NCBI GenBank assembly: GCA_003557485.1
Contig: PWOI01000072.1
Coordinates: forward strand, 1 to 11,136
Direction: 5' to 3'
Source of the DNA: Elusimicrobiota bacterium
GTDB lineage: Bacteria > CG03 > SLGR01 > PWQF01
DNA length: 11,136 nucleotides
In this document: piece after piece, positions 1 to 7,226 of the stretch
How the letters are laid out: the number at the start of each line of letters is the position of its first letter
Numbering within the stretch: the stretch's first letter is position 1
Made by a program: the position numbers and the translations under genes
Notes under the pieces: generated by a model
Database searches by the model: none
What the model was told of the DNA's origin: nothing
Seen by the model: the letters and a program-made list of their open reading frames with translations, nothing else

Positions 1-228
1 GATATAACTAATGAGACAAACCAGGATGTTACCAGAGGGGGAGTTGGCTTTGAATATATAAACCGGGATATGTTTTTTCTCAGGGCAGGTTACCGGCTTA
101 ATTATGAAATAAAGCATTTTACATGGGGGCTTGGCGTAATCTACGGCAGGTTCAGTTTTGATTACGGCATGGGGCTGACGTCTGCTATAAATACAGAACA
201 TATGGTTATTTTTTCTGTGAGGATTTGA
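1..228 (+). CDS. C-terminal end of a PorV/PorQ-like outer-membrane beta-barrel protein (5' truncated)
   Basis: The window opens inside this gene. Frame 1 is open from base 1 to a TGA at 226-228 and gives 75 residues. The visible part alternates polar and hydrophobic residues in short strands separated by Gly/Asn/Asp turns. These include a segment around residues 13-20 (GGVGFEYI), an LRAGYRL-type strand around 27-33, and paired strands running to a final HMVIFSVRI strand that ends directly at the stop. A strand ending at the extreme C-terminus is usual for outer-membrane barrels. The 'LRAGYR ... GLG ... Y' pattern resembles the PorV/PorQ (UPF0164-type) barrels found beside surface-secreted proteins. 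The next gene starts 2 nt downstream and encodes a secreted propeller, which fits an export or attachment partnership. The family call rests on a short fragment; another barrel family is possible. Confidence 0.5.
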   Translation, partial: DITNETNQDVTRGGVGFEYINRDMFFLRAGYRLNYEIKHFTWGLGVIYGRFSFDYGMGLTSAINTEHMVIFSVRI

Positions 229-230
229 AA

Positions 231-2654
231 ATGAAAGCAGCAAAAATATTATTAAATATTACTTTTATTTTATGCTTTTTTGTTTTACTTGCTGAAGCTG
301 ATATATCAACTGTTTTTAAAGAAAACACACCGGGCATATTCAAGCCAATGAGGTTTGGAGATGCAGCATGGGCCGATTTCCGGGGAAACGGCCTCTGGGA
401 CCTGGCTGTTTCCGGAATAGATGGTTCTGGTCAAAACAAGGTGTATTTATATAGAAACCACGGAAAGTTAATTTTTTCAGTTGAGAAGGATATTACAGTG
501 GCCGGAGACGAACCTGCCGGCATTGCCTGGGGAGATTACAATAACAGCGGGCGTATTGATCTGCTTGTTGCAGGGTGGGAAACGACAGACCTTTACGAGA
601 ATAGAGGTGGAGGAGCTTTTGTAAAGGTTCCTGTCAGCGGACTTGATGTGACAAGAGAAGCAAAGGTAGCGTGGGCTGATTTCAATAATGACGGGCTTAT
701 GGATCTGGCGATAATAGGGTACAACAGCAGCAGGCTCTATGTTAATAACGGGAACGGTTCGTTTTCTACTCGTGATATTTTTTCCACCGATGTTACTATG
801 GCCCTGCATGCAATTGCATGGGGCGATTATAACAACAGCGGCTACCCGGACCTTCTTATAACCGGGTCTCCGACCGGGATTGCCGGTCAAGCTGAGATAT
901 ATCTTTTTGAAAACAATGGGGACGGAACTTTTTCCAGCGAAGCCGAGGCAATGGTCAGAGCCAGTACATTTACTGCAGTAGAATTTGGAGATGTTGCCTG
1001 GGGTGATTTAAACAATAACGGGTTCCTGGATCTGGTTATCGCTGGCAGGACCGAATCGGGGAATAAACTTATTGTTTATGAAAACCAGGGAACAGACGGA
1101 AATTACAATTTCGAGAAAAGCGCCTCTCTTACAGGAATCAGGGACGCGTCACTGGCGTTTGCAGATGTAAATAATAATGGACGGCTTGATATAATAGCGA
1201 TGGGTGCAGTAAGCGAACTGAATTATAAAACATTTGTCTATATAAATGAAGGGAATTTTAATTTTGCCGAAAACGAACTTGATACAGGCATGAGAGACGG
1301 TGCCCTGGTTCTTGCGGATTGTACGGGAAGCCGCATGCCGGATTTATATCTGCATGGAAGTGAACAGGTTAAATTATATAGAAATAAAGTTGAGGGCAAA
1401 GAGGCTCCGAAAGCTGTAGCGGCTGACGATATGCACTCCGTATATTATCTTGACACACTTTATATTATGTGGAACCCTCCTGACGGGATTACAGATGAAT
1501 ATTACTATAATTTCCGTATAGGTGAAGAAGAGGGTCTGGATAATCTTGCTCCCGCAAGGTACGGTTCTCCGCTTTTTGGAAGCTACTTAAGTAAGGCTAC
1601 TACAAATACTCATCAGAACAGCAGAATAAAAAATGGTCAGGTTCCAGACATGGATAATTTCAAGTATATAAGAGCGGTTGAAGTTTCCGGCAGCAACTAC
1701 CATTGGGCGGTCCAGTCCATTGATGCGTCACTGGGTTTTACATGGACCGATGCCGACCTGGCAAGCGGCTGGAGTGAAAACAAAGTTTTCATCGATACCA
1801 CTCCGCCTGTGGGATATCCGTCAAAACCGTCAATTGAGGGTAAATATACCTACGACAGAGACCTGACTTTCACATTAGACAAAGGTTCTTCCGAAGATAT
1901 TGAGACGAGGATTTTCGGGGCTTATGTACAGCTTCAGGAAATTGAATACGGAGGAATTTTTAACGATAAGGATAACATTATAGTTGAAAAGGAAATCTGG
2001 CCCGGGAGAGGGTCCTCCGTATGGGGAGAGAACGGCACTTTTGAGTACGAGCATAAGGGAAGTTACGACAGAAGTTACCGCATAAGGGTTAAGGCCCGCC
2101 ACGGATATTCTATGCATCTTCCTTTTTCTGTTTATTTGACTACCGCTCCGGGGGGATTTTTTGATTATTACGGCGGTTACAGCAATTACGATACGGTAGA
2201 TCTTGAAAACATACACTCTATATCTGTTCTTGCCAGTTCAACAAGTGTTTCGGAGAGCAAAATAGAAAACGATTTTGCCAGCTGGCATTTCAATACCGTA
2301 TCGCCTCACTATACTTCAGCCGGGCCTAATGGCGGATGGTCAGAGTGGAGCGATCCCATTACGCCCGTCCGGCTTCTTACAGTTGAAAACAATCTTATAA
2401 CCCAGCCCGGAGTCCATACAGTTGATATAGGATATTTTGCTCTAGAGGACGGGAGAGCCACAATAAGAGTCTTTGATATAATGGGAAACCATGTTGTAAC
2501 CCTCCTGGACGAAAGTGTTGACAGCGGGGTGAGAAAATTTATACAGTGGGACGGGCTTAACAGGAGTGGGAAACCGGTGGCAAGCGGTATTTACTATATA
2601 AATATCCAGGTGCCGGATGGAGAGGATACTTCAAAAGTGGCGGTTATTAAATAA
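231..2654 (+). CDS. Secreted FG-GAP/VCBS seven-repeat propeller protein with C-terminal FlgD/T9SS-like sorting domain
   Basis: The product is a secreted, probably surface-exposed protein of 807 residues with no recognisable catalytic domain. ATG 231 is chosen over in-frame TTG 225 because GAGG at 219-222 lies 8 nt before the ATG but only 2 nt before the TTG. Residues 1-24 are a signal peptide: basic start, hydrophobic core, then Ala-Glu-Ala. Seven FG-GAP repeats follow at about 50-residue spacing. Their calcium-type loops (D-x-[ND]-x-x-G-x-x-D) start at residues 49, 102, 150, 199, 259, 312 and 363; the last is degenerate. Seven repeats fit one closed integrin-like beta-propeller. Residues 390-720 are less clear, with fibronectin-III-like stretches rich in Tyr, Gly and Asp. 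Residues 728-807 form an Ig-like domain with V-F-D-I-M-G-N, W-D-G-L-N and S-G-I-Y-Y motifs, ending in Lys, as in FlgD-like and type IX sorting domains. The ligand is unknown. Confidence 0.85.
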   Translation: MKAAKILLNITFILCFFVLLAEADISTVFKENTPGIFKPMRFGDAAWADFRGNGLWDLAVSGIDGSGQNKVYLYRNHGKLIFSVEKDITVAGDEPAGIAWGDYNNSGRIDLLVAGWETTDLYENRGGGAFVKVPVSGLDVTREAKVAWADFNNDGLMDLAIIGYNSSRLYVNNGNGSFSTRDIFSTDVTMALHAIAWGDYNNSGYPDLLITGSPTGIAGQAEIYLFENNGDGTFSSEAEAMVRASTFTAVEFGDVAWGDLNNNGFLDLVIAGRTESGNKLIVYENQGTDGNYNFEKSASLTGIRDASLAFADVNNNGRLDIIAMGAVSELNYKTFVYINEGNFNFAENELDTGMRDGALVLADCTGSRMPDLYLHGSEQVKLYRNKVEGKEAPKAVAADDMHSVYYLDTLYIMWNPPDGITDEYYYNFRIGEEEGLDNLAPARYGSPLFGSYLSKATTNTHQNSRIKNGQVPDMDNFKYIRAVEVSGSNYHWAVQSIDASLGFTWTDADLASGWSENKVFIDTTPPVGYPSKPSIEGKYTYDRDLTFTLDKGSSEDIETRIFGAYVQLQEIEYGGIFNDKDNIIVEKEIWPGRGSSVWGENGTFEYEHKGSYDRSYRIRVKARHGYSMHLPFSVYLTTAPGGFFDYYGGYSNYDTVDLENIHSISVLASSTSVSESKIENDFASWHFNTVSPHYTSAGPNGGWSEWSDPITPVRLLTVENNLITQPGVHTVDIGYFALEDGRATIRVFDIMGNHVVTLLDESVDSGVRKFIQWDGLNRSGKPVASGIYYINIQVPDGEDTSKVAVIK

Positions 2655-3154
2655 TGAAAAAAGATTCAGGCGTAACGCTTATTGAACTTATGATTGTAAT
2701 TTCTCTGCTTGCGATCGTAGGAGCGATGGGCTACACTTTTTTCAGACAGACATTCCAGACCTGGCGGCAAAGCAGGGACTCGGTAGATGTTCAGTCCGAT
2801 TCGCGAATTGCACTTGATGAGATGTCAATGAATATAAGGCAGGCTTCCACAGTGACAGTTCCTTCACCTGGAGTTATTTCAGATGAGATTGTTTTTGAGA
2901 TAGGGAAATCAACCGTTGACTGGTCGCATCCGGATCTTGAAATAAGGTATTTTAAAGATGGAAGTTCTCTTAATAGACAAATGAAAGGAATGGAAACCAC
3001 CCTTGTAAGCGAAGGGGTGGAAAATTTTGAAATACTGTATTCTACTACAGGGGCAAGGTTTGAATCAGTACATATAAACCTTCTGGTAGGAAAGGGTGAT
3101 ATGTGGAACCGGCTTACGAGAGATGTAGCCTTAAGGATGCGGCGCATTGAGTGA
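2654..3154 (+). CDS. Type IV prepilin-like protein (PilW/GspJ-like minor pseudopilin)
   Basis: The product has 166 residues. Its N-terminus is a class III signal: six residues ending in Gly6, then V-T-L-I-E with Glu at mature position +5, and a hydrophobic helix over about residues 8-28. Prepilin peptidase (PilD) is expected to cut after Gly6 and methylate the new N-terminus. The rest is a small soluble head: an amphipathic helix with Trp37 and Arg/Asp-rich turns, then beta strands around residues 80-160. This matches the size and layout of minor pseudopilins of type IV pili or type II secretion (PilW/GspJ group). I cannot tell pilus from secretion system. The ATG overlaps the upstream stop by 1 nt (TAATG) and lacks a good Shine-Dalgarno, so translational coupling is likely. 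No other pilus genes are in view. Confidence 0.8.
   Translation: MKKDSGVTLIELMIVISLLAIVGAMGYTFFRQTFQTWRQSRDSVDVQSDSRIALDEMSMNIRQASTVTVPSPGVISDEIVFEIGKSTVDWSHPDLEIRYFKDGSSLNRQMKGMETTLVSEGVENFEILYSTTGARFESVHINLLVGKGDMWNRLTRDVALRMRRIE
3133..3137 (+). promoter_or_regulatory. Shine-Dalgarno AAGGA deciding the tmk start
   Basis: AAGGA lies inside the end of the prepilin gene, 9 nt before TTG 3147. No ATG or GTG in the tmk frame lies close by, so this site supports the TTG start and an 8-nt overlap with the prepilin gene. Confidence 0.6.
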
Positions 3155-3800
3155 TATTTTAAAAGGAAGATTTATAACGCTTGAGGGTCCGGAAGGTTCG
3201 GGTAAATCCACCCATGCAATTCTTCTTTCCGATTATTTATCCGTAGCCGGAATCGAAGTTGTCCGCACCCGGGAGCCTGGAGGGGTCAGCCTATCCGAGG
3301 AATTGCGGCGTATACTCCTTGACCGCGGCAGCAGGATATCCCCCCGCAGCGAGCTTCTTCTTTATGCAGCAGGCCGGAGCCAGCATACCGATGAACTTAT
3401 AAGGCCGGCTCTTGAAAGGGGAGATTTTGTTATATCCGAAAGATATACCCACGCAAGTATGGCATACCAGGGATATGGCCGCGGCCTTGACCTGGATTTA
3501 ATAAGGCGCCTTAACGAGATTGCTACATGCGGGATAAAACCCGACCTTGTTATAGTTCTTGACGTGGACAGCCGCGGCGGCCTGAAGAGAGTAAAAGAAT
3601 CCGGACGCCAGTTTGACCGTCTGGAACTTGAGACAATCGAATTTCACGAAAGAGTCAGGCTCGGATATCTTGAAATGGCAGAAAAAGATAATGATATTGT
3701 TGTAATAGACGCAACTGCACCTAAGGAAGATGTTCATAGTAAAATTATCCAAACAGTCCGCCAGCGCGGACTTATGCCAGCAAAATCCGCCGGCAGATAA
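3147..3800 (+). CDS. tmk: Thymidylate kinase (dTMP kinase)
   Basis: This cytoplasmic enzyme phosphorylates dTMP to dTDP with ATP, an essential step of dTTP synthesis. The 217-residue length is normal for bacterial Tmk. The P-loop G-P-E-G-S-G-K-S-T spans residues 14-22. The R-E-P-G-G motif is at 42-46. The nucleotide-site motif at 97-108 reads S-E-R-Y then A-Y-Q-G, and the LID segment with R154-Q-F-D-R and a following Glu-rich helix lies around 150-170. In the 97-100 motif Glu98 stands where most family members have Asp (DRY/DRH), a conservative change. Start is TTG 3147, supported by AAGGA at 3133-3137. The gene overlaps the prepilin gene by 8 nt and heads the widely conserved cluster with holB, ricT and metG. 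It ends 90 nt before holB. Confidence 0.95.
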   Translation: MSDILKGRFITLEGPEGSGKSTHAILLSDYLSVAGIEVVRTREPGGVSLSEELRRILLDRGSRISPRSELLLYAAGRSQHTDELIRPALERGDFVISERYTHASMAYQGYGRGLDLDLIRRLNEIATCGIKPDLVIVLDVDSRGGLKRVKESGRQFDRLELETIEFHERVRLGYLEMAEKDNDIVVIDATAPKEDVHSKIIQTVRQRGLMPAKSAGR

Positions 3801-3807
3801 AAAAGCG

Positions 3808-3836
3808 TTGGAATACATTTCATTTTTTGCTATCAT
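3808..3836 (+). promoter_or_regulatory. Putative sigma70-like promoter with extended -10, upstream of holB
   Basis: TTGGAA (3808-3813) and TATCAT (3831-3836) are separated by exactly 17 nt. A TG dinucleotide at 3828-3829 lies one base before the -10, making it an extended -10. The -10 box matches TATAAT at 5 of 6 positions and the -35 box matches TTGACA at 4 of 6. The intervening DNA is T-rich. Transcription would start near 3843 and serve holB, ricT and metG. It sits in the only sizeable gap of the housekeeping block. This is a motif match without experimental support. Confidence 0.5.
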
Positions 3837-3850
3837 TTCATAAAATGCTT

Positions 3851-3874
3851 AAACGGAGTTTTGTCCGGTTTTTT
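3851..3874 (+). terminator. Hairpin plus T-tract: weak terminator or attenuator in the holB leader
   Basis: AAACGGA (3851-3857) pairs with TCCGGTTT (3864-3871) as seven base pairs with one bulged G, around a six-base loop. Six T's occupy 3869-3874. It lies just downstream of the predicted start of transcription and a few bases before the holB ribosome-binding site. It could end read-through from tmk, attenuate the internal promoter, or shield the ribosome-binding site. The stem is short and AT-rich at its base, so strength is doubtful. Confidence 0.35.
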
Positions 3875-3876
3875 AC

Positions 3877-3882
3877 AGAAGG
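3877..3882 (+). promoter_or_regulatory. Shine-Dalgarno AGAAGG deciding the holB start
   Basis: AGAAGG ends 8 nt before TTG 3891. The alternative in-frame TTG at 3861 has only GGAG 2 nt upstream, which is too close, and it falls inside the hairpin. TTG 3891 also gives the usual delta-prime N-terminus, Met-Lys-Phe-Ser-Asp-Ile-Ile-Gly. Confidence 0.65.
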
Positions 3883-3890
3883 TAATTAAT

Positions 3891-4922
3891 TTGAAGTTTT
3901 CGGATATAATAGGGCACAGCAAGAATATAGAACTTTTAAAGAGCTTTTCCGGCTCCGGAAGAAGGCCGCACGCGCTTCTTTTTACCGGATCGGACGGTAT
4001 TGGAAAAAGAAAAACAGCGGTTGTTTTTGCTGCTGCGCTGGGCTGCCCTCAATCTGACAGCGGAGAACCCTGCGGCAGATGCATCTCTTGCGTAGGCATA
4101 AAGAACCAGATACATCCCGGCATAAAATTTGTCGCCTCATCCCGGGAAAAGACAAACGATAATATCCAGGTTGATTTTTCTGGCAGTATAATTTCCGTTC
4201 CCAACGTTGTCCCTTCTAAAGCTAAAGACACGAATGAGGAAGAAAATAGCGGCAGCAACACAGAAAGCGGCGGGTCGGGTAGGACGGTGAAATTAAATAT
4301 ACGCCAGATAAGGGAGTTGAAAAAACACTGTTATCTTAAGTCTCCTTCCGGTTACGGGACAAAGGTTTTTATCATAGATGACGCCAGCCAGCTCAGCCTT
4401 CCTGCCATGAATTCTCTTCTGAAGATACTTGAGGAACCCCCGCCGGACACGTATATGATACTTATAACTTCAAGGGAGGAGGCTCTTCTTCCCACTATAG
4501 TTTCCAGATGCCAGAGAGTTGAATTCAGCCCGCTTAATTCTGATGAAATTAAAAAATTTACAGAACTTTACGGTATTGAAGCTTCAGAGGAACTTATAGA
4601 AATTTCGTCAGGGTCCCCCGGAAAACTTCTTAAATTCAAAAATATGGGAGATTTTGATATTCCTCCGCTTCAGGCGGAACAGGTTTTTGAAACAGCTAGA
4701 AAATGGGCCGGAAGGGACCGCGCCGGCTGCCTGAATAAAATGAGCGCCCTTCTTGAAAAGGAAGCAGCGTTTTTCAGGAAGAAAGTAGATAAACAAAGCT
4801 ACAGAAAAGTTGAATTGATACAGGATGCAATTGACTCCCTTGAAAAAAATGCGAATATAGATCTTACAGTATCCTCTATGTTCCTGAAGATGGCCGGTCT
4901 GGACAATAGCCTGGAGTATTAA
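3891..4922 (+). CDS. holB: DNA polymerase III subunit delta-prime
   Basis: This clamp-loader AAA+ subunit works with tau/gamma and delta to load the beta sliding clamp on DNA. From TTG 3891 it has 343 residues. The N-terminus F-S-D-I-I-G-H is typical of the family. A Walker A-like loop G-S-D-G-I-G-K-R is at residues 33-40. A zinc module of four cysteines is at 52, 61, 64 and 67. A Walker B-like I-I-D-D-A is at 161-165, followed by L-L-K-I-L-E-E-P-P, and the S-R-C arginine-finger motif is at 205-207. A helical C-terminal collar domain follows. Residues about 82-132 form a low-complexity insertion rich in Ser, Gly, Glu and Asn, between the HPGI strand and the I-R-Q-I-R-E-L helix; most relatives have only a short loop there. 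The gene ends 1 nt before ricT. Confidence 0.9.
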   Translation: MKFSDIIGHSKNIELLKSFSGSGRRPHALLFTGSDGIGKRKTAVVFAAALGCPQSDSGEPCGRCISCVGIKNQIHPGIKFVASSREKTNDNIQVDFSGSIISVPNVVPSKAKDTNEEENSGSNTESGGSGRTVKLNIRQIRELKKHCYLKSPSGYGTKVFIIDDASQLSLPAMNSLLKILEEPPPDTYMILITSREEALLPTIVSRCQRVEFSPLNSDEIKKFTELYGIEASEELIEISSGSPGKLLKFKNMGDFDIPPLQAEQVFETARKWAGRDRAGCLNKMSALLEKEAAFFRKKVDKQSYRKVELIQDAIDSLEKNANIDLTVSSMFLKMAGLDNSLEY

Positions 4923-4923
4923 T

Positions 4924-5748
4924 ATGAGCAGCGTAGTTATTGAAATAGGGCTTCTTAGAAACAGGTTCGATGCCCTTACTACGAGAATAGAAACAAAACC
5001 CGGTGACAGGGTCCTTGTAGCTTCCAGTGAGGGGCTGAATACTGCTACGGTAGTAAGCGGCGCTTATCCTGAAAAACCTGAAAAAAAAGATAAATACGAG
5101 TGGAAGATAATAAGGACTCTTACTAAAGAGGATTACCGTATACTTGAGGAGAACAGAGCCGCGGCCGATGATAAAACAGCGGAAGTAAAAGAAGAGATTA
5201 GGAAAGAAAACCTTAACATGAACCTTACCCGCCTGTCCTATACCTACGACCGGTCCAAGATGTACGTGTACTATACGGCAGAAGGACGCGTAGACTTCAG
5301 AAATCTTATAAGAAAACTCGGATCAAAGCTGAAAATAAGAATTCAGATGGTTCAGATAGGGGTCAGGGATGAGGCGGCCATGCTAGGCGGAATAGGCCTT
5401 TGCGGAAGAGAGATATGCTGCAGCCGGTTTTTGAGAAATATAGAAACCGTTAATATTGATATGGCGCGCAACCAGAACCTGGTTCAGAATACCGAAAATA
5501 TTTCGGGCTGCTGCGGCAGGCTTCTCTGCTGCCTCAGGTTTGAGGAGGAGTTTTACCGTAAGGCATGCCGGAATATGCCTTGCGTAGGCAAGAAGGTGCA
5601 GACACCGTCCGGTAAGGGCACTGTTGCCGGTGTGGACCCTGTGAAAGAAACAGTAAAGGTAAATCTTAAAATCGGCGGAGAAAAAGAGTTCAAAGCTGAC
5701 TCGGTTTCGCCCGGAATAAAGGAAAGGTTTAAGAAGTGGATAAAATAA
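4924..5748 (+). CDS. ricT: PSP1 domain protein, RicT/YaaT family
   Basis: The product has 274 residues. In Bacillus subtilis the homologue RicT (YaaT) forms the RicA-RicF-RicT (Y) complex, which binds iron-sulfur clusters and steers RNase Y-dependent mRNA maturation. In other phyla its role is poorly known. Residues 1-60 form the N-terminal part with the K-P-G-D-R-V-L-V strand, and about 62-150 form the PSP1 core. A cysteine-rich region then shows C160-G-R-E-I-C165-C166 and C196-C197-G-R-L-L-C202-C203, plus C215 and C220. These paired motifs are the family hallmark and candidate metal ligands. A C-terminal KOW-like strand region (P-S-G-K-G-T-V) follows. ATG 4924 has GGAG at 4913-4916, 7 nt upstream. 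The position between holB and metG is the family's classic neighbourhood. The 3' end overlaps metG by 13 nt. Confidence 0.9.
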   Translation: MSSVVIEIGLLRNRFDALTTRIETKPGDRVLVASSEGLNTATVVSGAYPEKPEKKDKYEWKIIRTLTKEDYRILEENRAAADDKTAEVKEEIRKENLNMNLTRLSYTYDRSKMYVYYTAEGRVDFRNLIRKLGSKLKIRIQMVQIGVRDEAAMLGGIGLCGREICCSRFLRNIETVNIDMARNQNLVQNTENISGCCGRLLCCLRFEEEFYRKACRNMPCVGKKVQTPSGKGTVAGVDPVKETVKVNLKIGGEKEFKADSVSPGIKERFKKWIK

Positions 5749-7226
5749 TACTGATAACAACACCGCTTTATTACGTTAATGCGGATCCCCATATAGGGCA
5801 TGCCTATACTCAGGTAGCGGCCGATGTCCTTGCCCGCTACTGGCGCAGCCGGTGCAAAAAAGTACATCTTCTGACAGGGACAGATGAACACGGGGAAAAG
5901 ATACTCAGAGCCGCACAGCAGATGAAGAAGGATGTCCGGGAATTTGTTGATGAGGGAGCCGGTAAATTTAAAAAATTATGGGAAACGCTTAATATAAATT
6001 ATGACCAGTTTATAAGAACAACGGATAAAGTTCATGTAGATACGGTTAATGATGTTCTTACCGCCTTATATGATAAAGAATTAATTTATAAAGGTGATTA
6101 CAGCGGCCTTTATTGTGTGCCCTGCGAAACCTTTTTTACTTCCTCTCAGGCTGAAGATGAAATATGCCAGGACTGCGGGAGGAAGCTTGAAAGTCTTAGC
6201 CAGGAAAGCTATTTTTTCAGGCTTTCGGAATTCAAGGATAAACTTCTCAGGCATATAGAAGAGAACCCGGATTTTATAATGCCCGTTTCACGCAGAAATG
6301 AAATTAAAGGTTTTCTCGCAGGAGAACTGAAAGACTTAAGCATTTCCAGGCTTGATGTTCAGTGGGGGATACAGCTTCCTTTTGACAGATACCATACGGC
6401 CTATGTATGGGTGGACGCCCTTATAAACTATATTTCGGCACCCGGATACCTTAATGACAGGCATCGTTTTCAAAGCCTATGGCCCGCTGATATGCAGCTT
6501 TTAGGAAAAGACATACTGAAGTTTCATGCGGTAATATGGCCGGCGATGCTTATGGCTTTAAACCTTCCTCTTCCCAAAACCGTTTTCGCGCACGGCTGGT
6601 GGACTAGCGAAGGGCAGAAAATGAGTAAATCACTGGGTAATGTTGTTGACCCGGCGCAGGTTGCAGGTGAGTGGGGAGTGGATGCATTCAGATATTACCT
6701 TCTCAGACAGGTTACTTTCGGACAGGACGGTGATTTTTCACAAAGCCGGTTCAGGGAAAGATATGATACTGAACTTGCTAACGAGCTGGGAAACCTGTTG
6801 AGCAGGGTTCTAAGTATGATTGAAAAATACCGGCCCGGCTTTTCTCCTTCATCGCCTGAAGGACTGGATGTTAAAGTGGAAGATGCTTTAAAGAGCCTTG
6901 ATGACCTCTATATAAAAGCCAATTTCAGCAGCATACTTGATATTATATGGGACATTATAAGAGCAGCTAATTCATATGTCGAACAGAGCAAACCCTGGAT
7001 TCTTGCTAAAGAAGACACCGAAAAGCTTGACTGTGTCCTTACTAACCTCTTCAGAGTTTTGAGAGCCGTAGGCTGGATGATATACCCTTTTATGCCGGCT
7101 TCTTCCGGAGAAATATTCAGCCAGCTGGGAGTTTCTCCTTCCTGTGTTGATGACATAAGGTGGAATAGGGAAATCAATTTTGAGAATATAAATAAAGGAG
7201 AGCCTTTATTCCCGAAAAAACAGTAA
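5736..7226 (+). CDS. metG: Methionyl-tRNA synthetase (no C-terminal tRNA-binding domain)
   Basis: This enzyme charges tRNA-Met with methionine using ATP and feeds both initiation and elongation. The 496 residues include the class I signature H-I-G-H at 19-22, the T-G-T-D-E-H-G-E strand, a single zinc knuckle C127-x2-C130 and C144-x2-C147, and K-M-S-K-S at 295-299. The helical anticodon-binding domain has N349-E-L-G-N-L and P420-W421-I-L-A-K. The protein ends shortly after the conserved P-L-F-P motif, so it lacks the C-terminal Trbp111/EMAP-like dimerisation and tRNA-binding domain found in many homologues. That domain may be encoded elsewhere or absent. Start is GTG 5736, supported by GGAAAGG at 5721-5727, 8 nt upstream. 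It overlaps ricT by 13 nt and so is probably translationally coupled. Confidence 0.96.
   Translation: MDKIILITTPLYYVNADPHIGHAYTQVAADVLARYWRSRCKKVHLLTGTDEHGEKILRAAQQMKKDVREFVDEGAGKFKKLWETLNINYDQFIRTTDKVHVDTVNDVLTALYDKELIYKGDYSGLYCVPCETFFTSSQAEDEICQDCGRKLESLSQESYFFRLSEFKDKLLRHIEENPDFIMPVSRRNEIKGFLAGELKDLSISRLDVQWGIQLPFDRYHTAYVWVDALINYISAPGYLNDRHRFQSLWPADMQLLGKDILKFHAVIWPAMLMALNLPLPKTVFAHGWWTSEGQKMSKSLGNVVDPAQVAGEWGVDAFRYYLLRQVTFGQDGDFSQSRFRERYDTELANELGNLLSRVLSMIEKYRPGFSPSSPEGLDVKVEDALKSLDDLYIKANFSSILDIIWDIIRAANSYVEQSKPWILAKEDTEKLDCVLTNLFRVLRAVGWMIYPFMPASSGEIFSQLGVSPSCVDDIRWNREINFENINKGEPLFPKKQ
7194..7200 (+). promoter_or_regulatory. Strong Shine-Dalgarno-like AAAGGAG inside the end of metG
   Basis: AAAGGAG ends 7 nt before ATT 7208, the most upstream plausible start of the kinase gene. 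The same bases also encode Lys-Gly-Glu in the metG C-terminus, where K/E-G-E-P-L-F-P is a common family ending, so the match may be fortuitous. Confidence 0.4.

Noticed and set aside
225-230. TTG 225 as the start of the propeller gene
   Set aside because: It overlaps the upstream stop and has GAGG only 2 nt away, whereas ATG 231 has ideal 8-nt spacing.
477-890. Antisense open frame of 137 codons
   Set aside because: It lies wholly opposite the FG-GAP repeats, whose repetitive codons keep the reverse frame open; it has no ribosome-binding site or recognisable domain.
3861-3890. TTG 3861 as the start of holB
   Set aside because: GGAG is only 2 nt before it, it falls in the hairpin loop, and the ten extra residues are unlike the family; TTG 3891 has AGAAGG at 8 nt and a typical N-terminus.
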